Origin: BP-464 sp963825415
GTDB lineage: Bacteria > Actinomycetota > Thermoleophilia > Solirubrobacterales > Solirubrobacteraceae
Direction: 5' to 3'
Assembly: GCA_963825415.1 (NCBI GenBank)
Contig: CAWGTD010000006.1
Coordinates: 868,001 to 932,000, forward strand
Length of the DNA stretch: 64,000 nt
Part shown: positions 17,212-27,250 of the stretch, piece by piece
Layout: every line of letters starts with the position of its first letter
Position numbering within the stretch: the stretch's first letter is position 1
The notes under the pieces: generated by a model
The model's input: the letters and a program-made list of their open reading frames with translations, nothing else
What the model was told of the DNA's origin: nothing
Databases searched by the model: none
Program-made: the position numbers and the translations under genes

Positions 17212-18593
17212 GGCGCCAAGGCTCCCTCGCGGCCCGCCTGCTCAACGACCCGCTCTTGTTCGGCGCGGCGATCCTGCTCGCGGTCGCCGGGATCCTCTAC
17301 ATCAGCTACACCGCGCCGCAGGGCCTGCCGTGGCAGGCGACCCGGTCGATCGAGGTCGCGGTTCCCGACGCCGGCAAGCTGTCGAAGAACGCCGACGTGC
17401 GGATCGGCGGCGCGCGCGTCGGGCAGGTCCTGGGCGCCCACGCGGTGCCGGCCACCGCCGAGCGCCCGGCGCACGCAGTGCTCGACGTCCAGCTGCACGG
17501 CGACGTCGCCCCGCTCCCGGTCGACACCACCGCCGAGGTGCGGCTCGCCTCCGTGCTCGGAGGCAAGTACCTGTCGATCGTCCCGGGCCGCTCGGAGCGG
17601 ACCATCCCGTGGGGCGACCGGCTGGCGCTGGAGCGCACGAGCGCCAGCGTCGACATCGAGGACGCCTTCCAGATCTTCGCCCCGAAAGGTCGCCGCGCGC
17701 TGCAAGAGTTCATCGGCGGCTTCGCCATCTCGATCGCCGGCCGCGGGGAGGCGCTGAACGCGGCCACCGGTGACGTCGCCGACCTTCTGCCGGGCCTCGA
17801 GCGCGTGCTGGCGAGCCTGGCGACGCGGCGCTCGAACCTGGCGGGGTTCCTCCACGGCGCCGCCGGGACCGCCTCGGCGTTGAGCGCGGTCGCCGGCGAC
17901 CTCGGCGGCCTGGTCGACGTCACGGCCACGACCTTCGAGGCCCTCGACCGGGCGGGCCCCGCGCTGGGTGAGAGCATCGCCGCGCTCCCGGGCGCCGAGC
18001 GGCAGGCGACGAGCACCCTGCGCACGATGCGGCCGGTCCTCTCCGACGTCGCCGCGATCACACAGGAGCTGGCGCACGCGGGCACGGTCCTCCCGGCGTC
18101 CGTGCGAGAGCTCGACGGGGCGATGCGTGCCGCCGTGCGCGTGGATCCCGCCGTCGCCACGCTGGCGCCGCGGATCGACGATGCGCTGCGGGCGGTCGAG
18201 GCGTTCGCCGACAACCCCGCGAGCACGCAGGCGCTGAAGATCCTCGGCGGCGAGGATCTCGCCACCTTCGGCACGTCGGCGTTCGTCGGCCTCGGCGCCG
18301 TCCTCAAGACGACGTGGGACGCCGAGAAGAACTGCCGCGTGACCTCCACGTGGGTGAAGCGGATCACGGCGATCACCAGCGACGGCGACGAGGGCGGCAA
18401 CTGGCTGCGCATGGGCCCCGTGTCCGACCAGGAGATGGCCCGCCCGTCCGCGCGGCCCTCCGAGAGGCTCCACTACAACGCCTACCCCAACGAGAACGCG
18501 CAGGAGTGCGAGGCGGGCCACGAGGGCTACGCGCCCGGCCAGAGCTTCGGCAACCCGCCCGGGCTGCAGGGCACTCCGGGAGCCGGCCGATGA
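17208..18593 (+). CDS. MCE-family lipid-binding protein 3
   Basis: The 461-residue protein has an N-terminal helix (LLFGAAILLAVAGILYISYT) and an MCE domain (IEVAVPDAGKLSKNADVRIG, then GARVGQVLGA; SVLGGKYLSIVPG). A long helical stalk leads to a C-terminal extension rich in polar residues (ENCRV-like KNCRVTSTWVKRITA...ECEAGHEGYAPGQ). The ATG overlaps the stop of MCE 2, and its stop overlaps the ATG of MCE 4. The C-terminal extension has no repeat and no obvious function. Confidence 0.88.
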   Translation: MRRQGSLAARLLNDPLLFGAAILLAVAGILYISYTAPQGLPWQATRSIEVAVPDAGKLSKNADVRIGGARVGQVLGAHAVPATAERPAHAVLDVQLHGDVAPLPVDTTAEVRLASVLGGKYLSIVPGRSERTIPWGDRLALERTSASVDIEDAFQIFAPKGRRALQEFIGGFAISIAGRGEALNAATGDVADLLPGLERVLASLATRRSNLAGFLHGAAGTASALSAVAGDLGGLVDVTATTFEALDRAGPALGESIAALPGAERQATSTLRTMRPVLSDVAAITQELAHAGTVLPASVRELDGAMRAAVRVDPAVATLAPRIDDALRAVEAFADNPASTQALKILGGEDLATFGTSAFVGLGAVLKTTWDAEKNCRVTSTWVKRITAITSDGDEGGNWLRMGPVSDQEMARPSARPSERLHYNAYPNENAQECEAGHEGYAPGQSFGNPPGLQGTPGAGR

Positions 18594-19993
18594 GGCGCTC
18601 GACACGGCGCCCGTACGTAGTTGCCACGGCGATGCTCGTCGGGCTCGCCGTCGTGTCGTGGTTCGCGTTCCAACCGGGCCTGCCGTTCAGCTCGCCCTAT
18701 CGGCTCGACGCCGTCTTCTCCAGCTCCAACGGCCTGCGCGCGGGGTCCCCGGTGCGCGTGGCGGGCGTCGACGTCGGCAAGGTCGCGAAGATCCGCAAGG
18801 GCCCGGGCGCGACGACGATCGTCACGCTCGAGATCGGAGACCGCGGCCGCCCGGTGCACGCCGACGCGGTCGCCCGCATCCGCCCGCGGGTCTTTCTCGA
18901 GGGAGGGTTCCGCGTCGAGTTGGCGCCGGGCACCCCCGACGCGCCCGAGCTCGTGGCCGGGGGCGTCATCCCCCTGACCCAGACGACCGTGCCCGTGCAG
19001 ATGCACCAGGCGCTGACGATGTTCGACGCGCCGGCGCGCGAGAGCCTGCGGCGGACGCTCGACACCCTCGCCTACGGCTTCGACGGCGGCGGCGCGGAGG
19101 GGCTGCGCGACGTCGCACCCGAGCTCGCGCCGGTGCTCCGCGACACCGCGATCGTCGCCCGCGCCGCGCAGGGCACGGAGCGCCACGACCTCTCGCGGCT
19201 GGTCAAGGCGACGGCCACCGTCGCAGCGGCCCTCGACCAGGGCGACGGCCGCGTCGGCGACCTCGTCGACAACCTCGCCGTCGTGGCGGGCGCCGTGGAC
19301 AGCCGGTCGGCGCAGCTCGCGGCGACCGTGGAGAGCCTCGAGGAGACGCTGCACGAGGCGCCGGGGCCGGTGCGCGCGCTCGAGGCCGCCCTGCCGGCGC
19401 TCGAACGCGCCGCCGGCCACCTGGAGCCGGCGTTCGCGATCGCCCCCGCCGCCCTGCGCGATGCCTCGGCGGCCCTCGCGGACATGGGCCGGCTCGTCGC
19501 GCCGGGGCGGCGGAGCCGGACGCTGTCCGCGCTCGGCACCGCGTTTAGGGACCTCCCCGCGACCGTCCGCCGGCTCGCCCAGGTACTGCCGGCGTCCAAG
19601 CCGCTGACCGACTGCCTGAGCTCGCACATCGTCCCGCTCCTGTCGGCGACCGTCCCCGCCGACGACAACGGGCAGCCCCAGCCCGTCTGGCAGGAGTTCG
19701 CCCACCTGCTCGTCGGGCTGGCGGGCGCCTCGCAGAACTTCGACGGCAACGGGCACAACCTCCGCTACCAGGTGGCGGTGGGCCCGGGGACCCTGTCCAA
19801 GGCGGCCGTCCCCGGGCTCGGCACGCTGCTGGCGACCGCGCCGTCGACGCTGCGCTCGCAGCCGCTCCCCCCGGCGGATCGCCGGCTGCCGCCACTGGTC
19901 GCAGACCAGCCATGCTCGGCGCAGCCGCAGCCGCAGCTCGGCACGCCGAGCGGCAGCAGCGGGCTGCGCGCGATCGGAGACGACGCGCCGTGA
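18590..19993 (+). CDS. MCE-family lipid-binding protein 4
   Basis: The 467-residue protein has a membrane anchor (YVVATAMLVGLAVVSWFAF) and an MCE domain (LDAVFSSSNGLRAGSPVRVA, then GVDVGKVAKIRKG; RVFLEGGFRVELAPG). A helical stalk follows, then a C-terminal segment with the motif NFDGNGHNLRYQVAVG, which resembles the D..GH motifs of MCE 1 and MCE 2. The Pro/Gln-rich tail probably lies outside the assembled core. It overlaps both neighbours by stop-start pairs. Confidence 0.88.
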   Translation: MRRSTRRPYVVATAMLVGLAVVSWFAFQPGLPFSSPYRLDAVFSSSNGLRAGSPVRVAGVDVGKVAKIRKGPGATTIVTLEIGDRGRPVHADAVARIRPRVFLEGGFRVELAPGTPDAPELVAGGVIPLTQTTVPVQMHQALTMFDAPARESLRRTLDTLAYGFDGGGAEGLRDVAPELAPVLRDTAIVARAAQGTERHDLSRLVKATATVAAALDQGDGRVGDLVDNLAVVAGAVDSRSAQLAATVESLEETLHEAPGPVRALEAALPALERAAGHLEPAFAIAPAALRDASAALADMGRLVAPGRRSRTLSALGTAFRDLPATVRRLAQVLPASKPLTDCLSSHIVPLLSATVPADDNGQPQPVWQEFAHLLVGLAGASQNFDGNGHNLRYQVAVGPGTLSKAAVPGLGTLLATAPSTLRSQPLPPADRRLPPLVADQPCSAQPQPQLGTPSGSSGLRAIGDDAP

Positions 19994-21264
19994 ACCTGCG
20001 CCGCGAAGCCCGCTGGCTGTGGCCGATCACCGCGATCATCGCGATCGCGCTCGTCTGCGGCGCCTACATCCTCACCAAGCAGCGGCTCGAGTCGCCGCTG
20101 GCGGACCGCTACGGGTTGAACCTCGAGTTCGCCGCGGTCGACGGGGTCAAGGCCGAGACGGGCTCGCCGGTGACGGTCGCCGGCGTCGCGGTCGGCCAGA
20201 TCGACGGCTCGCGGCTCGAGAACGGCCGCGGCGTGCTGCACGTGCGCATCGACCCCGACGAGTTGCCCACCGTCCACGCGGGCGCCCGCGCGGTGCTGAT
20301 GCCCAACACGCCGCTGAAGGACATGCAGATTCGCCTCGACCCCGGGCCGGCGACGGCCGCCGTCCTGCCCAAGGAGGCGACGGTGCCGCTGGCCTCGACC
20401 ACCAGCCCGGTCGACTCCGACGAGCTGCTGCGGGCGCTGGACGCCGACACGCGCGACTGGGTCAAGGGGCTGTTCGCCGACCTCGGCGTGGGCACCGACG
20501 GCCGCCGGCGCGAGGTGCGCGCCCTGCTGCGCTCCCTGGGCCCGACCGCCCGGCAGATGCGCGAGGTGACCGCCCTGATGGCCCGGCGCCGGCGGGTCAT
20601 ACCCCGGCTCGTCCACAACCTGCGGGTCGTCGCCGAGGCGACCGCCCGCGCGGACGGCGATCTGCGCCGGCTGGTCGACGCGGGCAACGCGACGCTGGGC
20701 GCCGTGGCCGCCCAGGACCGCCCGCTGCAGCAGGCGCTCGAGCTGTTCCCCGGGAGCCTTGACGCCCTCGGGAACACGCTGCACCGGGCGCAGCCCTTCG
20801 CCACCGTCCTACGCCGCAGCCTGACCGCGCTCGACGCACCGCTCGCGGCGCTACCGCGCACGCTGCGCACCCTGCCCGACGCCACCCGCGGCCTCGTGCC
20901 GCTGCCACCGCGCGAGCTCGAGAAGTTCGTCGACGCGGTGGCGCCGCTCGGACGTGAGGTTCGCCCCGCCGCGCGCGACCTCGAAACGGCGACGGCGCCG
21001 CTGAACCGCGCGTTCGCGTCGCTGAGCCGGACGTCGAACCAGCTCGCCTACCAGCCGCCCGACGGCCGCCAGGGCTACCTGTTCTGGCTTGCGTGGTTCA
21101 TGCACAACATCAACTCGATGGTCTCGACCGACGACGCACACGGGTCGGTCGTCCGCGGATACATCCTGCTGTCCTGCGCCTCCGCCGCGATCAGCCCGAC
21201 GCTGAGCGACGCGCTCACCGAGGCCGGCTTGACCGAGGGCTCCTGCCCGAAGGGCGCGCCGTGA
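19990..21264 (+). CDS. MCE-family lipid-binding protein 5
   Basis: The 424-residue protein starts at GTG (GTGA overlap) and has a membrane helix (WLWPITAIIAIALVCGAYIL) and an MCE domain (NLEFAAVDGVKAETGSPVTV, then AGVAVGQIDG; NTPLKDMQIRLDPG). The stalk ends in FWLAWFMHNINSMVS and a Cys-containing tail. No lipobox is visible, whereas the fifth mycobacterial subunit (MceE) is often a lipoprotein. Co-translated with the flanking MCE genes. Confidence 0.88.
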   Translation: MNLRREARWLWPITAIIAIALVCGAYILTKQRLESPLADRYGLNLEFAAVDGVKAETGSPVTVAGVAVGQIDGSRLENGRGVLHVRIDPDELPTVHAGARAVLMPNTPLKDMQIRLDPGPATAAVLPKEATVPLASTTSPVDSDELLRALDADTRDWVKGLFADLGVGTDGRRREVRALLRSLGPTARQMREVTALMARRRRVIPRLVHNLRVVAEATARADGDLRRLVDAGNATLGAVAAQDRPLQQALELFPGSLDALGNTLHRAQPFATVLRRSLTALDAPLAALPRTLRTLPDATRGLVPLPPRELEKFVDAVAPLGREVRPAARDLETATAPLNRAFASLSRTSNQLAYQPPDGRQGYLFWLAWFMHNINSMVSTDDAHGSVVRGYILLSCASAAISPTLSDALTEAGLTEGSCPKGAP

Positions 21265-22659
21265 TCACGCGCCTTCCCTCCCGCGGTGCGATCGCCGTCG
21301 CCGTGCTCTTCGCGCTGGCCTCGGTGTTGCTGATGCTCTTCGTCTGGCGCAACGTCGGCGGCGTCACGCCGCTGGCGCCCAAGCAGTACCGGGTGCACGC
21401 GCTGTTCACCGAGGCCAGCCAGCTGCAGGCCAACGCCGACGTCCGGATCTCCGGGGTGAACATCGGCAAGGTCATCTCGGTCCGTCCCCGGGGCCTGCGC
21501 AGCGACGCCATCCTGTCGATCGACGCGCGCTACGCCCCGCTGCCCTCCGACGTCCGGGCGATCCTCCGCCAGAAGACGCTCCTGGGCGAGACGTTCGTCG
21601 CGCTGTCTCCCGGGAACCGCGACCGGCCGCCGCTGCGCGAGGGCGCGACGATCCCGATCGACCAGATCGCGCCGACCCAGCCGCTCGACCGGGTGCTCGG
21701 GATGCTCGACGCGCCGACGCGCGCGCGGATCGTCTCGCTGCTGACCAACAGCGCCGCTGCGCTCGACGGCCGCGAGGAGGACCTAAACGCCGCGGCCGGC
21801 AACTTCGCCAACGGGTCCCGCGAGCTCGCCGAGCTGACGCGGATCCTCGACGGCGAGCGGCCCGAGATCGAACGACTGCTGCGCGACGGCGGCGCCGTCC
21901 TGCGGACGGTCGGCAGCGAGCGCGAGGCGGTCCGCGCCGTCGTCCGGTCGGGCCGGCGCGCGCTCGGCGCGACCGCGCGACGCAACCGCGAGCTGACGGC
22001 CACGGTCCGGCTTGCGCCGGCGCTGCTGCGCGAGCTGCAGCTGGCGTCGGCCGCGCTGGAGCGGACGACGGTGACGGCCGCGCCCGCGGTGAAGCGCCTG
22101 AGGCGCGTCGCGCCGCTGCTCGAGCCGGCGCTCGTCAGCGTCCGCGACGTCTCGCCGCAGGTGCGCCGACTGCTCGCCGAGATGGGCGAGCTCACGCCGG
22201 TGGCCCGCCGCGCCCTGCCCGCCGTCAGCGCGCTCCTGCGGGCGTTCTCTCCGCTGACGTCGGCGCTGGCGCCCGCGGCGGCGCAGATCGCGCCGGTGGT
22301 GTCGTACGTGGGGACCTTCGACCGCGAGCTCGTCGCCACGATGGCCAACGTCGTGTCCACCACCGACGCGACCTCGCCCGCCAGCGACGGGCGCCAGACG
22401 CCGTACCTGCGCACGCTGACGGCCCAGGGCGTCGAGACCGTCGTCGGCTACGCCAACCGCCTGGGCGCGAACCGCCACAACGCCTACCGCTCTCCGGGAG
22501 GGCTGGCGGCGATCGCCGAAGGCCTCACCTCGTCGAACTGCGCCCACGCCACCGAGGGTGGCGACGCGCCGCCGTGCCGCCTGCAGCCGGGCTGGCGATT
22601 CGGCGGCGGGCCCGTCCGCTACTTCCAGCGCATCGCGCCCGCGGATCCGGGCGCCCTGA
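21261..22659 (+). CDS. MCE-family lipid-binding protein 6, with a probable 1-bp frame break at its end
   Basis: The GTG at 21261 overlaps the MCE 5 stop. The protein has a membrane anchor (AVAVLFALASVLLMLFVW), an MCE domain (YRVHALFTEASQLQANADVR, then ISGVNIGKVISVRP; KTLLGETFVALSPG) and a helical stalk. As sequenced the frame has no stop until 23504, running antiphase through the next gene. Removing one G from the GGG at 22649-22651 gives DPAP and a TGA at 22657-22659. That leaves a normal 50-bp gap before the next gene and a 465-residue product. This is the last gene of the mce operon. Confidence 0.8.
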
Positions 22660-22710
22660 GGGCTCGTTTCGACCGGCGAAACGGCCATTCGCAGCTGTTA
22701 CCGTCGCGGC

Positions 22711-24749
22711 ATGCGAGCGGTCCTCGGCGCCGGAGCAATCGCGGGCGCTGTCGTCGCGCTGAGCGGGGCGGTGGCGCAGGCCGCGCCGGTCGCCGAGAGC
22801 GCGCGGTTCGCGGCGTCCGACGGTGTGACCCTGCAGACCACGATCACCGGCGAGGGAGCGCTGACGCCGCGGCCCGTGATCGTCGAGTTCAGCCCCTACG
22901 GGCGCAACAGTGGAACCGTCAACGCCGGGCCGGCCTACAACTACCTGCTCGTCCAGATCCGCGGGACCGGCGACAGCGACGGGAAGTTCGACGCGCTCGG
23001 CGCCCGCACGCAGGCCGACGTCGCCGAGGTCCTCGCGTGGGCGTGCCATCAACCGTGGAGCAACGGCGCGCTCGGCCTCAACGGCTTCTCGGCCAGCGCG
23101 ATCACGATCTACAACTCGCTGCACCTGCCGCTCCCGTGCGTGAAGACCGCCGTCCTGAAGTCCGGCACCCACGAGCTCTACCGCGACCTCCTCTATCCCG
23201 GCGGGATCAGCAACATCGTCCCGGGCGCGGGCGTGATGGCCCTGATCGGGGCGCCGGCGGCTTCTGCAGGGCTTCGACCGGCTGGGCCGCGATCCGGCGA
23301 CCGGCGCCGACATCCCCCAGGGCCTCATCGCCGCCGGGCTCAGCGCCACGGAGCACCCCACGCTCGACGACTGGTGGAAGCAGCGCGGCTTCCGCGGAGA
23401 CGTCAACAACCTGCCGGTCCTCACGATCGACGGGTTCTTCGACGTCGAGTCGCGCGGCGCGTTCCAGGGCTATCAGGAGCTGCGCGACGACGGTGCGCAC
23501 CTGATCGTGATCGGCGCCCACGACGGCGCGCCCGTCACCACCGATGCCGGCGAGGCCGACATGAAGGCGTGGTTCGACCGCTACCTGCTCGGCGTCGCCA
23601 ACGGCGTGGAGAACCAGCCGCGGGTGCGCCTCTGGCTGGCCGACGGCGACCGCGAGGATCTGCTCGCCGGCAAGTTCGTCCGCGTCGACGGCAGCGACTG
23701 GCCGATCCCCGGCACGCGCTGGACGTCGCTGGCGCTCGACCCCGCGCGCAGCGGCTCGGCCCGGTCGATCAACGACGGCTCGCTGCGCCTGGCCGCGCCC
23801 ACCGCGACGACGACCGCACCTATCCGTCTGTGCCCTCCGATCCCGAGAGCAGCGATCCGCCCAACGCCGCGATCGTCGGAGCGGCGGGCTCAACGCCCTG
23901 ACCAACGCGTTCCCCTTCTTCAGCGACATGCGCGTCGCCGAGACCAAGGGCCTCTCCTACACGACCGTGCCGCTGAAGGCCGACGTGCGCTCTGCGGGGC
24001 CGGCGAGCCTCGAGCTCGAGCTGTCGAGCACGGCGCCGACGACCGGGATCTGGGCGCTCGTCTCCGACGTCTTCCCCGACGGCGTCCCGCACCCCGTCGC
24101 CAGCGGGCGGCTGCTCAGCGACTTCCCCGCGATCGACACGGCCAAGTCGCTGAAGGATCCCGAGAGCGGCGACGTCGTCCAGCCCTACGGCCGCTACGAC
24201 ACCGCCACACCCGCGACCCCCGGCCAGAAGCGCCGCTACCGCGTGGAGCTGTGGCCGATCGGCAACCGCTTCAAGGCCGGCCACCGCATCCGCCTGCACA
24301 TCATCGGCGCCTCCTTCGCCTCCCTGCCCACCGCCCCCGCGGCCAACACCGTCACCGAGGGCGGCGCCGCCGCGTCGCGGCTGCTGCTGCCGGTACTGCC
24401 CGGGAGCGACCTGCCTGGCGCCCTCGGCGCACCCGCCGCGGTCGCCGAGAGCTGCACGGCGCGCCGCATGACATTCCGCGTCTCGGGCCCCGGCGGCGTC
24501 CGCATCGTCAGCGCCCGCGTATTCCTCGACGGCAAGCGCAAGCGCACCTTCCGCGCTGCTCGCGGCAAGCGTTTGCGCCGCTTCACCGTCGCCGGGTTGC
24601 CGGCCGCGGGGCGGCACACGCTGCGGATCGACACGTACGACGCGCGCGGGAAGCGGGTGCGCCGCTCGGTGCGGCCGTTCCGGGGGTGTACCGCGAAGGG
24701 GAAGCCGAAGACAACGGGGAGGTTCGCGCCGCGGTCTGGTTCGCGGTAG
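22711..24749 (+). pseudogene. CocE/NonD-type secreted hydrolase, frame-broken at three sites
   Basis: The protein begins with a signal peptide (MRAVLGAGAIAGAVVALSGA) and a hydrolase core with QIRGTGDSDG and the nucleophile elbow GLNGFSASA. The frame then breaks three times. At about 23257-23260 one extra G precedes LLQGFDRLGRDPATG. Near 23805 a base is missing before DDRTYPSVPSDPESS. At 23886-23888 a G is missing before LNALTNAFPFFSDM. With these repaired the length is 679 residues, normal for the family. The tail (ESCTARRMTF...VRPFRGCTAKG) is another cysteine-bounded beta module. It may be a pseudogene or a victim of base-call errors; the coherent protein in each segment favours error. It ends 13 bp before the island's left attachment repeat. 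Confidence 0.75.
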
Positions 24750-24762
24750 AGCACGAACTTCG

Positions 24763-24808
24763 GGAGAGCCGACGCCCGGACTCGAACCGGGGACCCCTTC
24801 ATTACGAG
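24763..24808. repeat. Left attachment site (attL), tRNA-Thr 3' remnant
   Basis: This 46-bp segment is identical to 35096-35141. It contains the T-arm and acceptor 3' half of tRNA-Thr on the minus strand but lacks the 5' half, so it cannot encode a tRNA. Identity stops at the base after 24808, within the anticodon loop region. Confidence 0.9.
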
Positions 24809-24854
24809 AGCGACCAGGCTGTCGAGTGGGGTCAGGCTTGTTGCAGCAAAGTCC

Positions 24855-24877
24855 CTGCAAACCAGCTCGGTTTGCAG
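24855..24877. repeat. Perfect hairpin just inside attL
   Basis: CTGCAAACC and GGTTTGCAG form a 9-bp perfect stem around a 5-nt loop (AGCTC). It lies 47 bp inside the left attachment repeat. It could be a transcription terminator or part of the recombination region; no T-run follows on the plus strand. Confidence 0.55.
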
Positions 24878-24916
24878 ATTGGACATGACTCGATGGTACT
24901 TGACGAAACGGCGTTC

Positions 24917-24935
24917 CGGACCCAGTAGCGGACCC
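24917..24935 (+). repeat. Arm-type direct repeat, left copy
   Basis: The 19-bp CGGACCCAGTAGCGGACCC recurs exactly at 35005-35023, near the other end of the element and in the same orientation. Each copy holds two GGACCC units 12 bp apart. Position near both att sites suggests integrase arm-binding sites. Confidence 0.6.
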
Positions 24936-24976
24936 GAGGACCGCCCCCGAGCTCTCCGAGCGGCCCCGATCAGTCC

Positions 24977-25004
24977 GCTCCTGCTTTGCCGCAAAAGCAG
25001 GAGC
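24977..25004. repeat. Island palindrome, copy 1
   Basis: GCTCCTGCTTT and AAAGCAGGAGC pair as an 11-bp perfect stem around a GCCGCA loop. It is the first of a family of related imperfect palindromes (core words CTGC, GGCAA or GGCAC, GAAGCAG) found in the spacers of the element. Confidence 0.7.
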
Positions 25005-25061
25005 GAGGGTGATTGCTCGGAAGGCTGACGAGTCGAACCGGGGTAAGCCTTGTTGTAGCGG

Positions 25062-26003
25062 ATGGTGAAGGTGCTGGAAGAGAGTTTGGGAGCGGTGCGC
25101 TGGCAGACGCTGGTTGCCCTAATCGTGGCCGGGACGGTCGCGCTGCTCACGGCTGTACCGATCAGCACTGCGGCGCTCACCCGAGCCACGATTCGCGGGG
25201 AGGGGCTGACGGATGGTCGTCATCTCGCGGTTATTTGGCTGAGCTCTGGTCGAGTGCGGCTCGTGCGGGACGACGAGCCGCTCGACGGCGGGTACGTGCT
25301 AGGTGCCCCGGAAGGCTGCCCGTTCAAAGGCGCGGTGGGAGGCGGTGAGCTTGCCTTCGATTGCCACCAGGGGAACGGATCGGTGCCACTCCTCTACGAC
25401 TTCTCCAGCCGACGTTTTCACGAGCCGGCAGGCATGGACCAGCTCACGCCGCGCGACGGAGCGAACGGCGAGACCTATTCCACCGAAGGGGTCGGGAGCC
25501 AACTGCTTCGCATCTCGGTGGTCGGCAATCACGTCGATGGCTATGACCTCTTCAACTGGCAGCAAGGCCTCTTTGTCCACCCGACCTTGACCGCGACGAC
25601 CGTGCTGTCGCTGAACACGCCGGACGGACTGAAGCCCATCTGCGCGCCGGTCCGGATCCCGAAACACAACGTCCCCTATGAGTACGTCGGATACGAGCAT
25701 GCAACCGCGGTCGGGGACTACGTGCTCCGCTGGTACCGGCAGCATCTGGTGTTGCAGCGGTGTGGCTCGAGTCGCCAAGTCACATTGACGACTCGCCTGC
25801 ATGGGAGGCCCGTGCTCACGCGCACGTACGTCGCGTGGGCCGACCGGCGGCGGGCTCGCATCCAGCTTTTGCGCTCAGGGCGGCGGTTCAGCACCGCGCT
25901 ACCGCCGCCGACGTGCTGCGGGCCCCCTGTGCTGAGAGGCACCGAACACCGGCTCTTCATCACCGACCGCACCGCCATCGCCGTGACCGTTCCCAGCCGC
26001 TGA
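25062..26003 (+). CDS. Membrane-anchored extracytoplasmic protein, unrecognised
   Basis: The 313-residue protein has one N-terminal membrane segment (QTLVALIVAGTVALLTAVPI) and a secreted beta-rich body with about six cysteines (ICAPVRI, LQRCGSS, PPPTCCGPP). Repeating patterns such as YVLRWYRQHLVLQRCGSSRQ and TYVAWADRRRARIQLL look like blades of a beta-propeller in which a value and its label alternate. Two other island proteins (30223-30852 and 31078-32138) have a similar architecture. I do not recognise a family. The gene is followed by palindrome copy 2. Confidence 0.7.
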   Translation: MVKVLEESLGAVRWQTLVALIVAGTVALLTAVPISTAALTRATIRGEGLTDGRHLAVIWLSSGRVRLVRDDEPLDGGYVLGAPEGCPFKGAVGGGELAFDCHQGNGSVPLLYDFSSRRFHEPAGMDQLTPRDGANGETYSTEGVGSQLLRISVVGNHVDGYDLFNWQQGLFVHPTLTATTVLSLNTPDGLKPICAPVRIPKHNVPYEYVGYEHATAVGDYVLRWYRQHLVLQRCGSSRQVTLTTRLHGRPVLTRTYVAWADRRRARIQLLRSGRRFSTALPPPTCCGPPVLRGTEHRLFITDRTAIAVTVPSR

Positions 26004-26006
26004 GCG

Positions 26007-26036
26007 GCTCCTGCTTCGTGCCGAAAGCGGGAGTGC
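26007..26036. repeat. Island palindrome, copy 2
   Basis: The imperfect stem GCTCCTGCTT / AAGCGGGAGTGC around a CGTGCCG-type loop begins 4 bp after the stop of the previous gene. It shares the GCTCCTGCTT half with copy 1. Confidence 0.6.
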
Positions 26037-26070
26037 TCGACGAGTTAGGCAGGGGCGAGACAATCAGCGG

Positions 26071-27243
26071 GTGGCGGGTCGCGACATCCTTGTGAGCGTT
26101 GCGCATCGGGATGGCACTGCTGCGGTGTTCCGCGATGAGGAGTTGATGCCGTTCCCCGACGTCGAGCCCGTGTTTCTGACCGGGTATATCGATGGCCGTG
26201 GCGGGACTGGTCTGGATGGATACCGCCCCGCGTTGGCGGGCCTGTCGGATGACCGGTCGGTGCATGGTGGATTGCTGCCGCCTGGGGCGGTCGGCGCGGA
26301 GGTGGTCGATCGCGCGGGCGCGCGCCATGCCGCTGAAGCCGAAAACGGTGTGTGGTTGATCGTGCTCGACGATGCGGCGACGGGTGATTCGCCACCCGTT
26401 CGGTTCTTCGACAGTGCCGGTAAGACCGTGCGTTCGCCGCTCCCCGAGGACTGGCGTCGCGCCGACGTCGACGATGCTGAGGAGCCCTGCCCGGCGTGCG
26501 GGTCGGTGGCGTGGGAGCAGGTCTGGCCGAGCGACGACTCGCGTGGGATGGGCTCGTCGGATGGCGGCGAGATGGAGCCAAGCCCGTTCGTGGTGTGTTG
26601 CACGTGCGGGCATGAGGAACCGGTCGGCGTCTGGGTGGGGCTGCCGCTGCCTCTCGACGCCCATGAAGAGGACGAGGGGCCCGACACCGCATGGCTTCGG
26701 GAGCGAGCGCTGCGCAACGCGGCCGTACTTCGGGAGGTCGACTTCCCGATCTATGTCGCCGCCGGGTGCATCGGTCCCTGGCGACTGGTCGGCTGGAGTC
26801 GGACAGGTTCGCGCCCCGGCCGCGGCGGGCTCGTCGGGGTCACACTGGCCGATGACGAGCCGGAAGCGGCCGACCTTTCAATCGACCTCGAGCTCGCGCG
26901 CGAGTCGGCGCACGAGATGCCTCGCACCGCGGCTCGCCGCGCCCTGCAGCAGTCGTTGGACCGCGAGATGAGCTGGCCCGACCGCTCCGAAGGCGGACTC
27001 ACGGTGTGGCTTCGAAGCCGAGAGCGCGACCTCGCCGCCCAAGCGGCGGCGGCAACCGAGGACGAAATCAGGATTCCCACCGAAGACAACGAGGTCCGGT
27101 TCGCCATCGCCCGATCTGGCGACCGGTGGGCCGCGGTAGGCCACCACAACGACCTCGTGATCACCCTGACAGGACGCCAGAGCAAGCCAGAGGACGTTCG
27201 CCTCGTACGCGTCGCTGACCCAGCGGAGCTCACGCCGGACTAG
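26071..27243 (+). CDS. Unrecognised 390-residue protein with a zinc-ribbon-like Cys set
   Basis: The GTG start gives an acidic, soluble protein. Residues 1-130 are beta-rich (VFRDEELMPFPDVEPVFLTG). Around residues 140-180 there are CPACGSVAW and VVCCTCGHEEP, two CxxC knuckles about 35 residues apart, as in a zinc ribbon. The C-terminal half has helices (SIDLELARESAHEMPRTAAR) and a final beta segment (VRFAIARSGDRWAAVGHHND). No enzyme motif is recognised. It stands alone in the element, with palindrome copies on both sides. Confidence 0.72.
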   Translation: MAGRDILVSVAHRDGTAAVFRDEELMPFPDVEPVFLTGYIDGRGGTGLDGYRPALAGLSDDRSVHGGLLPPGAVGAEVVDRAGARHAAEAENGVWLIVLDDAATGDSPPVRFFDSAGKTVRSPLPEDWRRADVDDAEEPCPACGSVAWEQVWPSDDSRGMGSSDGGEMEPSPFVVCCTCGHEEPVGVWVGLPLPLDAHEEDEGPDTAWLRERALRNAAVLREVDFPIYVAAGCIGPWRLVGWSRTGSRPGRGGLVGVTLADDEPEAADLSIDLELARESAHEMPRTAARRALQQSLDREMSWPDRSEGGLTVWLRSRERDLAAQAAAATEDEIRIPTEDNEVRFAIARSGDRWAAVGHHNDLVITLTGRQSKPEDVRLVRVADPAELTPD

Positions 27244-27250
27244 CGAGGGG

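Noticed and set aside
24763..24808. A second tRNA-Thr gene
   Set aside because: Only the 3' half is present; the D-arm and 5' acceptor strand are missing.
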